Shown here piece after piece: positions 1 through 4,780 of a stretch of 5,723 bases of DNA (its first letter is position 1; each line of letters opens with the position of its first letter). The DNA is taken from NCBI GenBank assembly GCA_030642885.1, contig DAOWMX010000152.1:1-5723 (forward strand), in the 5' to 3' direction. The position numbers were made by a program, and so were the translations under genes. The DNA is from Anaerolineales bacterium. Its GTDB lineage: Bacteria; Chloroflexota; Anaerolineae; Anaerolineales; E44-bin32. Below the pieces are notes generated by a model. That model was not told the DNA's origin, ran no database searches, and saw nothing but the letters and a program-made list of their open reading frames with translations.

Positions 1-857
1 GTGAGTACCTCGCCATACGTCTGCCCGGCAATCTGGATCGTCCGGTATGGCGCTTCCCCGCTCTCTGCATCCAGCGCTGTTTGAACCAGTTGGGAATTAA
101 GCATTAAGCCTGGGGGGTTCCATGGATCTCCTTTTGAGAAATCTGTATGGATTAGCGTGCCTGACTCAGAATCAAAGGTACTAATGTGCGCTCCGGCGAT
201 TTCACCGAGATCACGCGTTACATTTTCCAGATACTTTCCGATCAACACAGCTCCAAAAATATTCCCGTACTGGTCCGTCATGGGTCCACCGACAAAAAGG
301 ACCTGGACCTCCTGGTCACCGATTTGAATTGCGTGCATTCCCGCTTGCTTTTCGCCTTCCGTATCCTCCCCCAACGCCTCTGGCTCCAAGCCAAGGATCG
401 TGCGCACGAAAGGCCAGGATTGATAATATCCCTCTCCGCGCAGCGTAAGATAATCACCCGGAGGAGCATCCGGTTCGCTCCGCCGTATCGCCAATAAGCT
501 GGTTCCATCTCTATCCAGGACTACGGCGACATCCGTCTCTGTGGTCACCACGGTCTGCAGGATACGCGCCCGTAAATCCTCCGCTCTGCTCAGTGCGACT
601 GCCTCCGGAACTCCTTCTGTGTTTGAGATCGCACGTTGAACCTCAAGGAGGCGCTCCTCAATTCGGACGACCTCATCAGCGGCTTGTTGACCGCTGTCAC
701 GAAGCTGCCGTTGGAAACTCACTTCTTCCGCCTTGCTAAGTTGTTGATTTACTAAGAATCCGAGGCCGAGGCCAAGAGCGAGGGCAAGGACGATAAATGG
801 AAGAGTGATCTTCCATCGCAGGCTAAAGCGTACGCGAGGTTGTTCGTTTTCAAGCAC
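1..857 (-). CDS. Membrane sensor protein, N-terminal part with Cache-like extracytoplasmic domain (3' end cut by window)
   Basis: An open frame of 285 codons runs off the window at position 1, so the C-terminal output domain is missing. The start chosen is GTG at 857: an in-frame TAA lies four codons upstream, and AAGGA sits about seven bases before it. Residues 1-16 are basic and cytoplasmic. Residues 17-36 (ITLPFIVLALALGLGLGFLV) form one transmembrane helix. Residues 37-85 are a charged, helix-forming stretch rich in Glu, Gln and Arg. Residues 100-285 look like a Cache/PAS-like periplasmic sensor, with alternating strands such as DVAVVLDRDGTSLLAI and the pattern GGPMTDQYGNIFGAVLIGKY at 190-209. 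Such proteins usually continue into a second membrane helix, HAMP, and a histidine kinase, cyclase, GGDEF or methyl-accepting domain. Which one applies cannot be told here. It lies 142 bases downstream of the sortase gene in the same orientation. No ligand can be named. Confidence 0.8.
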   Translation of the reverse strand, partial: MLENEQPRVRFSLRWKITLPFIVLALALGLGLGFLVNQQLSKAEEVSFQRQLRDSGQQAADEVVRIEERLLEVQRAISNTEGVPEAVALSRAEDLRARILQTVVTTETDVAVVLDRDGTSLLAIRRSEPDAPPGDYLTLRGEGYYQSWPFVRTILGLEPEALGEDTEGEKQAGMHAIQIGDQEVQVLFVGGPMTDQYGNIFGAVLIGKYLENVTRDLGEIAGAHISTFDSESGTLIHTDFSKGDPWNPPGLMLNSQLVQTALDAESGEAPYRTIQIAGQTYGEVL

Positions 858-999
858 AATATGTCCTTATGAATAGCCCATGTGCAACTTCTGTTAACTA
901 GAAAGAGTACAACAATAGCGTTAAGTCCACTCCACGAGCATTTCCATCACGCCACCTTAAACTATAAACGCCTTTGGGAAACTTTGACTTTACAGTTGC
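858..999. other. Spacer between sortase and sensor genes
   Basis: This 142-base stretch separates the sortase stop from the sensor start. I found no hairpin followed by a T-run on the minus strand and no convincing -35/-10 pair, so read-through from the sortase gene into the sensor gene is possible. The only clear signal is the AAGGA ribosome-binding site next to the sensor start. Confidence 0.4.
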
Positions 1000-1917
1000 C
1001 TAACCAGCATCCAGCTCACCGAAGACAACGATGCGCTGATTATCCACAAGGTATGGGTAGCAAGAAATCAAGGTGATCGTAGGTTTGGATGTCGGCTCGA
1101 GGACACTGACTTCGGTGGGGGAAACAATACGAAAGCCTGTCACACGGTAGGTAAATTCCTGCGTCGTTGTCGAAATAATAATCTCATCCCCCGGCTTAAG
1201 CTGATCCAGATCCCGGAAGAGCTCTCCGAAGATGTCGTTATGGGCGGAGAGAACGAGATTGCCATTCTCGCCCGGGTTCCCACTGCCGATGTATTGTCCA
1301 ACTCCCTTCCGCAGCTGATCCCACCCAACCCCCTGAACTACGGGGGCTACATCGTTCCAAATCTTGGGAATGAAAATGTTGTGTACTTGTTGCGGTCCCG
1401 GTGTCGGTATGGCAACGAAAGGCAGCGACTGAACCAATGGGCGCAGGTTCTCTGGGATCTCGGCTTCATTTGGTTGCGCCCCGCCTGGCGAGGTCGGAGG
1501 CGTGTGTCCTGAGGGAAGCACAACGGCCGTGATTAAGGGCGTTGGCACCGGCTCTCCAAGTGACAGAGCTTCGGCGACCTCCGCGTTCAGGCGTTTAAGC
1601 GCTCCCGCCCCGCTGAGAAGAACATAGAGAAATCCAACGGCTGCCGCGACTTCGACGACAATGAGCGCACGATTCAGGAACTGCTTTATGGTCTGCTTGG
1701 ATTGGGAGGTCGTCTCATCCTCGTCGGCTATGACCGAGTTTACCTGGCTGGTCGACTCTGTATCTAGGGTGGCTTGAGGGGCGGGAACCGGAAGCACTCG
1801 GCCGCTGCGCTGGAATTGTTTCAAGCGCATTTGCCGAGCCTCCATCTTTTTTCGAGCCAGCAATGCCTCTAACTCAGCAATCGTCAGCTCTTCTGCCAAC
1901 CGCCTATTCTTTGCCAT
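1000..1917 (-). CDS. Membrane-anchored sortase (cysteine transpeptidase), class not settled
   Basis: This complete 305-residue protein is a sortase-family transpeptidase. Sortases cut a sorting signal on secreted proteins and join them to a cell-surface nucleophile. The catalytic triad is visible: His226 in LVLSAHND, Cys286 in ITLISCYPY and Arg295 in DNQRIVVF. The sortase domain spans about residues 180-303. Residues 1-40 are a strongly charged amphipathic helix, 41-80 a low-complexity Ser/Thr/Gln linker, 84-104 a single transmembrane helix, and 121-175 a Pro-rich extracytoplasmic linker. A long cytoplasmic N-terminus is unusual compared with short-tailed Gram-positive sortases. The TLxxC and SAHxD patterns resemble class D/E-type enzymes and sortases of Chloroflexota, but class assignment needs an alignment. 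No protein with a sorting signal is visible in the window, so the substrate is unknown. The ATG at 1917 has only a weak GGATGA upstream. A good TATAAT at 1987-1992 may belong to its promoter. Confidence 0.92.
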   Translation of the reverse strand: MAKNRRLAEELTIAELEALLARKKMEARQMRLKQFQRSGRVLPVPAPQATLDTESTSQVNSVIADEDETTSQSKQTIKQFLNRALIVVEVAAAVGFLYVLLSGAGALKRLNAEVAEALSLGEPVPTPLITAVVLPSGHTPPTSPGGAQPNEAEIPENLRPLVQSLPFVAIPTPGPQQVHNIFIPKIWNDVAPVVQGVGWDQLRKGVGQYIGSGNPGENGNLVLSAHNDIFGELFRDLDQLKPGDEIIISTTTQEFTYRVTGFRIVSPTEVSVLEPTSKPTITLISCYPYLVDNQRIVVFGELDAG

Positions 1918-1986
1918 AGGTCATCCACAAAAACAAATTCTCCAAGGTGAATGTTGCAGGAAAGATGCCGCATTAAACTCGCAGGA

Positions 1987-1992
1987 ATTATA
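1987..1992 (-). promoter_or_regulatory. Possible -10 element upstream of the sortase gene
   Basis: The minus strand reads TATAAT, a perfect consensus -10 hexamer, 70 bases upstream of the sortase ATG. No good -35 lies at 16-18 bases. The nearest candidate, TTGGAA at 2006-2011, is only 13 bases away. It could drive the sortase gene separately from the toxin-antitoxin operon, but the evidence is one hexamer. Confidence 0.3.
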
Positions 1993-2059
1993 CTCGAATG
2001 CCCTTTTCCAAACCCGGGTGATATTTCAGTATTAGATGGGAGTAGAATGTTACCTGGAA

Positions 2060-2323
2060 TTATCGATATGCGTCTTCCCGCTTTTTCACCCGTAAAACCT
2101 GTATCTTTCTACCTTCAATGTCGTACCGGATTCTCAAGCTTCTTATTCGCCATCGATACTGACCAGTTTCTGCCGCAACAACCTTCCGACCACGATAAGG
2201 TTCCAACTGAATTCTGCCCAATGCTCTTCTTACTCGTACTTGATCTTCACGGGAGATCTTTCTCATATCCTTGAGAAAACTCTTGGCGATGACCAGTTCG
2301 TACTCATTGGCAGCATCAGTCAT
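2060..2323 (-). CDS. RelE/ParE-superfamily toxin of a type II toxin-antitoxin pair
   Basis: This 87-residue basic protein has the size and layout of the RelE/ParE fold. An N-terminal strand (EYELVIAKSF, 7-16) leads into two Arg/Lys-rich helices (17-40), followed by a C-terminal sheet with YRWRIRSLRIRYDIE (56-70) and the ending VKKREDAYR (79-87). The GxYRxRxxxxRxxYxI pattern and the terminal aromatic/basic cluster are typical of RelE-type mRNA interferases, which cut mRNA on the ribosome. ParE members of the same fold poison gyrase instead. The C-terminal Arg-Glu-Asp-Ala-Tyr-Arg favours RelE-like activity, but this is inference. The start ATG overlaps the antitoxin stop as ATGA (2320-2323), which implies translational coupling and an antitoxin-first order. 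I see no frameshift or missing segment, so it looks intact. Confidence 0.9.
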   Translation of the reverse strand: MTDAANEYELVIAKSFLKDMRKISREDQVRVRRALGRIQLEPYRGRKVVAAETGQYRWRIRSLRIRYDIEGRKIQVLRVKKREDAYR

Positions 2324-2643
2324 TTGATCTCGAGACCCAATTCCGCCTCAGTAAAACCAAATTCCTTGTCCAACACTTCCAAGCTTAGTGTTCGCCCTAA
2401 CCGAATGTCCTCACGGGCTTCCGCAATGCTAGCTAGATACTCTTTATCCTGAAGCTCATCCGCTGTTTCTAGTAACTCAATAAGCTCAAGATATTGGTCC
2501 ATACCAATTACTACTGCCTGGGGTCTGCCCATTCTAGTGACGACGAACAGACTCCGGCCACGTGCAGCTTCATCGATCATCGTGCCAAAATGATTGCTCG
2601 CCTGTGTTGCAGAAATTGTCTTGGGCGTAGGGTTATCTGCCAA
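2320..2643 (-). CDS. Phd/YefM-family antitoxin, TTG start
   Basis: This 107-residue protein has the Phd/YefM antitoxin plan. The N-terminal DNA-binding/dimerisation part (about 8-60) contains TISATQASNHFGTMIDEAA, the strand SLFVVTRMGRPQAVVIGM and the helix DQYLELIELLET. The acidic C-terminal helix region (61-107, many Asp/Glu) would wrap and neutralise the toxin. It starts at TTG (2643-2641), not ATG. The choice rests on GGAGG seven bases upstream (2651-2655 on the plus strand reads cctcc) and an in-frame TGA eight codons upstream. The family represses its own operon, with the toxin as co-repressor. The 16-bp palindrome at 2678-2693 is the obvious operator. It is somewhat longer than the usual 80-90 residues because of the extended C-terminus. 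Confidence 0.92.
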   Translation of the reverse strand: MADNPTPKTISATQASNHFGTMIDEAARGRSLFVVTRMGRPQAVVIGMDQYLELIELLETADELQDKEYLASIAEAREDIRLGRTLSLEVLDKEFGFTEAELGLEIK

Positions 2644-2650
2644 TGTTACA

Positions 2651-2655
2651 CCTCC
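2651..2655 (-). promoter_or_regulatory. Strong Shine-Dalgarno that fixes the antitoxin TTG start
   Basis: The minus strand reads GGAGG with seven bases to TTG. No ATG or GTG lies in frame between this site and the upstream stop, so TTG is the only sensible start. A perfect Shine-Dalgarno with a weak start codon gives strong but tunable antitoxin synthesis. Confidence 0.85.
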
Positions 2656-2677
2656 AAAAGTACCTCAACGTTGTGAA

Positions 2678-2693
2678 TAGATTAGCTAATCTA
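2678..2693. promoter_or_regulatory. 16-bp perfect palindrome, probable toxin-antitoxin operator
   Basis: TAGATTAGCTAATCTA is its own reverse complement over all 16 bases. On the minus strand the octamer ATTAGCTA occurs twice in tandem with a 9-base period (2692-2699 and 2683-2690); the first copy touches the -10 element. The palindrome starts about where transcription should begin, so a bound Phd/YefM antitoxin would block the polymerase. The symmetry is seen directly; the operator role is inferred from known autoregulation in this family. Confidence 0.75.
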
Positions 2694-2698
2694 GCTAA

Positions 2699-2726
2699 TT
2701 TATAGCACATAAAGGGAAAAAGTCAA
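2699..2726 (-). promoter_or_regulatory. Promoter of the toxin-antitoxin operon (-35 TTGACT, -10 TATAAA)
   Basis: On the minus strand TTGACT (2726-2721) is followed by a 16-base spacer and TATAAA (2704-2699), preceded by TGC, giving an extended -10 (TGCTATAAA). Both hexamers match the housekeeping sigma consensus at five of six bases. Transcription would start near 2692, inside the palindrome, leaving a leader of about 50 bases before the antitoxin TTG. Confidence 0.75.
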
Positions 2727-3068
2727 TTAAGGCGATTCGTGTCAAGTATCTGAGCACCATTAACCGCCTTTGACTCACAATTGGGTTTCAATGAGTCTTA
2801 TTTTCGAAAAGATAGAGAACTGAAATAAGCAATTATGTCTTGGAATCCAGGTGAACCATTCCTAGGGTGCCCGCTCTTCCATTGATTCGCGACCACATTG
2901 ACCCTCGTAAAATAAGACCTTGCCTACATTTTAGAGGGAATATTATGAGCTCTCGCTATGCAGCAATTGGTTCAGGCCAATGCAGACTTGTTTTCTTGGC
3001 CTTCTCATAACGTACCAAGCCCGTATTAGCGTTGTGTGGACACTCCCTGAGTCGTGATGCATTCCCCC
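2727..3068. other. Gene-poor interval between toxin-antitoxin promoter and terminator
   Basis: I see no convincing gene in these 342 bases. There is an imperfect hairpin at 2772-2797 (GACTCA and TGAGTC arms) followed on the plus strand by TTATTTT, which resembles a weak terminator though no plus-strand gene ends there. A plus-strand frame from GTG at 2867 to TAA at 3010 (47 residues) contains an internal ATG at 2945 with AGAGGGA upstream, but I do not recognise the peptide. The interval could be a decayed gene or the flank of an acquired toxin-antitoxin module. Confidence 0.4.
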
Positions 3069-3113
3069 AAAAAAGTTGACCCCGGAGTTCCTCGCGAAAG
3101 AGGTTCCGGGGTC
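3069..3113 (-). terminator. Intrinsic terminator of the hpt operon
   Basis: Nine G/C-rich base pairs (GACCCCGGA with TCCGGGGTC), a small internal loop, four more pairs (CCTC with GAGG) and a six-base loop GCGAAA form the stem-loop at 3078-3113. On the minus strand it is followed by AAC and six T (3074-3069). It lies 37 bases after the stop of the 113-residue gene. The T-run is on the minus-strand side, so it ends minus-strand transcription. Confidence 0.9.
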
Positions 3114-3149
3114 GCTGTATTTATCGTTTCAAGTTGTGCCGATAGAAAC

Positions 3150-3491
3150 CTAAATGAAGAAATCCTCCCCATCCCCGTTAATCACCATGCGTATCTGTAA
3201 TACCAATCGATCTGCTTGATCCGTTGCGAGTCGAAGTCGTTTCATTGGCTCCGTCGCACCCGCTTCCAGCGAGTCGCGAATACCATGCAACTGTGGAATC
3301 AGAACATTATCGGTGTAACTCAACGCTTGCTTCACATCTTGGAAATCCTTCTGATGGGAGTATTCCAGCAGTGCAATAAACCCCTTCAGATCCTCCCTTA
3401 ATGCACTTATCGTTGCTTCCAGTTCTTCTGTGGATTTAAGCTGGTCGGCAACGCGCTCAAGATTATCAAGAACTTGCGGAAATGTGATCAT
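3150..3491 (-). CDS. Small all-helical protein of unknown function
   Basis: I do not recognise this 113-residue protein. It has no signal peptide, membrane helix, cysteine or obvious catalytic motif. It is predicted nearly all-helical, with heptad-like spacing in LDNLERVADQLKSTEELEA (8-26) and further amphipathic helices at 27-45, 48-75 and 82-104, and an acidic tail ending in Gly-Asp-Gly-Glu-Asp-Phe-Phe-Ile. This suggests a helical bundle or a coiled-coil partner protein. The ATG at 3491 has AGGAG six bases upstream, so it is very probably translated. Its start overlaps as ATGA the stop of a 40-residue candidate ORF, which in turn overlaps the hpt stop, so it probably shares the hpt transcript. 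The terminator at 3069-3113 follows. Confidence 0.75.
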   Translation of the reverse strand: MITFPQVLDNLERVADQLKSTEELEATISALREDLKGFIALLEYSHQKDFQDVKQALSYTDNVLIPQLHGIRDSLEAGATEPMKRLRLATDQADRLVLQIRMVINGDGEDFFI

Positions 3492-3610
3492 TCGTCACTC
3501 CTACATTTTCCTGAACTTTCACCTATCCTTAAGTATATACCCAATATTCCCCGCCAGAGCGATCGGAAGTCAGCAACGAGGTGCTCATCAATCAGGTACT
3601 GTGGAATCAC
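3488..3610 (-). CDS. Candidate 40-residue ORF linking hpt and the helical protein
   Basis: A GTG at 3610 overlaps the hpt stop as GTGA, with AAGGA six bases upstream, and the ORF ends in a TGA that overlaps the next ATG as ATGA (3488-3491). It fills exactly the gap between two genes. The predicted peptide begins VIPQYLIDEHLVADFRSLWR, continues with a hydrophobic GILGIYL stretch and ends in a charged tail. I do not recognise it. Codons in the first half look coding-like; the second half uses rarer codons (ATA, TTA, AGG). It could be a real small protein, a ribosome-handoff ORF that couples translation of the next gene, or a coincidence. Confidence 0.4.
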   Translation of the reverse strand: MIPQYLIDEHLVADFRSLWRGILGIYLRIGESSGKCRSDE

Positions 3611-4164
3611 GATGCATCCTTCGTATAAACGCTGCGCTTGAGTTCGGCGAGGTAGGGAAGCGTGCGATAGGTCTCCGCGTAGTCTAATCCGTAGCCAACA
3701 ACCCATACGTCAGGAATAGTGAACCCGAGATAATCGATCGGTTCATGTGATCTGTCCCCCTCCTTCTGCACCAAAACACAGGATTTCAGCGAACTCGGTC
3801 GCCGACCTAGTAATGTCTTGTGTAAATAGGAAATAGTTTGACCGGTATCGACGATATCCTCGACGAGCAGGATATTCCGATTCTCGATGGGCGCACGAAG
3901 GTCCATCAATATCCGCACCGCGCCGCTGGAGGTGGCGCTATTCCCATAACTTGAAAGCGCCATGAAATCGACGGTGTGAGGAATGGTTAGTTCGCGCACG
4001 AGGTCCGCCATGAAAATGAACGCACCTTTAAGAATTCCCACCAGGTAAAGGTCACCTTGATCACGATAATCATCGGAGATCTGCTGCGCCAGCTCCGCCA
4101 CACGAAGACTGATTTCATCCTGCGTGAGCAGCACGCTTTCTAAATCTGGATTGATTTTAGACAT
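3607..4164 (-). CDS. hpt: Hypoxanthine phosphoribosyltransferase
   Basis: This complete 185-residue type I phosphoribosyltransferase makes IMP (and usually GMP) from hypoxanthine or guanine and PRPP in cytoplasmic purine salvage. In order: the pyrophosphate loop LVGILKGAFIF (41-51), the flexible loop SSYGNSATSSGAVRI (71-85), the PRPP-binding motif LLVEDIVDTGQT (99-110, with Glu102, Asp103 and probable catalytic Asp106), the base-contacting Lys134 in VLVQK, and VWVVGYGLDYAE (153-164, with Asp161 as the magnesium/pyrophosphate-side residue). Length is normal for bacterial Hpt. The ATG at 4164 has AAGGGA about seven bases upstream. In many bacteria hpt follows tilS and precedes ftsH; neither is seen here. 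A weak possible promoter lies at 4247-4275 (TTGCAT, 17 bases, TAAAAT). The stop overlaps the following small ORF. Confidence 0.97.
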   Translation of the reverse strand: MSKINPDLESVLLTQDEISLRVAELAQQISDDYRDQGDLYLVGILKGAFIFMADLVRELTIPHTVDFMALSSYGNSATSSGAVRILMDLRAPIENRNILLVEDIVDTGQTISYLHKTLLGRRPSSLKSCVLVQKEGDRSHEPIDYLGFTIPDVWVVGYGLDYAETYRTLPYLAELKRSVYTKDAS

Positions 4165-4200
4165 TAAGGATTCCCTTTTTAGAGCCCGGGAGACGAGATC

Positions 4201-4359
4201 TCAGGTTTTGATTTCCTGCACCGGATCGATAGAACTTAGTTCACTAATTTTATGTTCTATGCCCAATCTATGCAATGGTTCAAGACGGATTGCACGATCT
4301 ATGATATCAGTTTCAAATGCGTATCGGCGATGGGTTACTGCGACTCGGGCAAACTCCAT
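4201..4359 (-). CDS. Candidate 52-residue ORF upstream of hpt
   Basis: ATG at 4359 to TGA at 4201 gives 52 residues beginning MEFARVAVTHRRYAFETDII and ending in VQEIKT. An in-frame TAG lies three codons upstream, so it cannot be longer without a frameshift. The peptide is charged, with no low-complexity bias, and looks protein-like, but I do not recognise it. The Shine-Dalgarno is weak (GTAAG directly next to the ATG), which argues against efficient translation. It may be a remnant of a larger gene or chance. It ends 36 bases before the hpt start, in the same orientation. Confidence 0.3.
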   Translation of the reverse strand: MEFARVAVTHRRYAFETDIIDRAIRLEPLHRLGIEHKISELSSIDPVQEIKT

Positions 4360-4445
4360 CTTACGCTAGCAAGCGTGTCCTGACCATGACGCATTTCGAA
4401 CAGAACGAACTTCGCGCAGGAGGTAACGCCGGGTAACACTCGCGA

Positions 4446-4628
4446 TCAAACGGATGGCGTAATCGAGTCTTTATCAATTTCCTTCTGAACCTGTGCTAGT
4501 TCTCGCTCTAGCTCTTCCTCCAGATCCTCCAACTCCTGAAACATCAACGGTGACACCGAATGCGCCGGCCAACGTTTTTTCAAGTCTTCAATCTTTTCTT
4601 CCAATTCTTTAACACGCTCGGTTTTCAT
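4446..4628 (-). CDS. Small charged coiled-coil protein with PAHS motif
   Basis: This 60-residue, strongly acidic protein is built of two helices: KTERVKELEEKIEDLKKRW (2-20) and FQELEDLEEELERELAQVQK (30-49), joined by PAHSVSPLM (21-29). The helix - Pro-Ala-His-Ser - helix hairpin with Glu/Leu heptads is a pattern I recall from small uncharacterised proteins of anaerobes, though I cannot verify it here. It has no membrane segment or cysteine. A role as a small binding or scaffold subunit is plausible but unproven. The ATG at 4628 has AGGGA about ten bases upstream, a somewhat long spacing. It lies 152 bases downstream of the acetyl-CoA synthase gene without an evident terminator between, so co-transcription is possible. 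Confidence 0.7.
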   Translation of the reverse strand: MKTERVKELEEKIEDLKKRWPAHSVSPLMFQELEDLEEELERELAQVQKEIDKDSITPSV

Positions 4629-4632
4629 GTCG

Positions 4633-4707
4633 TCATGGTCCCTTCGCTATTCCGTCGAGATGGATCTCGTATCCTTGCTTTGTGTAATTCTTCACTAGCA
4701 CATCCAT
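4633..4707 (-). CDS. Candidate 24-residue ORF between acsB and the coiled-coil gene
   Basis: ATG at 4707, with GAGG five bases upstream, opens a 24-residue frame starting MDVLVKNYTKQGYEIHLDG. Its TGA lies four bases before the ATG of the coiled-coil gene. The same frame is open upstream for 16 more codons to a TAA, and that extension (DTSRANLGKTEQVEAD) is also protein-like. This suggests either a translated leader that delivers ribosomes to the next gene or the tail of a decayed gene. I do not recognise it. Confidence 0.25.
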   Translation of the reverse strand: MDVLVKNYTKQGYEIHLDGIAKGP

Positions 4708-4780
4708 GTCAGCCTCGACCTGCTCAGTTTTGCCCAGATTTGCTCGAGAGGTATCTTACACATTCTATCAGGAGGACTTC

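Noticed and set aside
186..508. Short frames on both strands within the sensor gene
   Set aside because: They overlap the continuous 285-codon sensor frame, which has a clear membrane helix and ribosome-binding site.
1951..2274. Plus-strand 107-codon frame opposite the toxin gene
   Set aside because: It is antisense to a well-supported toxin gene, has no ribosome-binding site that I could identify, and resembles no family.
2772..2804. Hairpin followed by TTATTTT on the plus strand
   Set aside because: The stem is only six plus three pairs with a bulge, the T-run is broken, and no plus-strand gene ends here, so I did not call a terminator.
3611..3706. N-terminal extension of the frame containing the 40-residue ORF
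   Set aside because: It would overlap the end of hpt out of frame, and the extra residues (rich in Arg and Leu) look like a shadow of the hpt coding sequence.
4360..4445. Protein-like minus-strand frame around 4370-4465
   Set aside because: It has no ATG or GTG start, overlaps the end of the coiled-coil gene, and ends at a TAG; not enough support for a gene.
4656..4669. Inverted repeat CGAGAT-GG-ATCTCG
   Set aside because: The two-base centre is too tight for an RNA hairpin, and no promoter lies next to it; probably chance.
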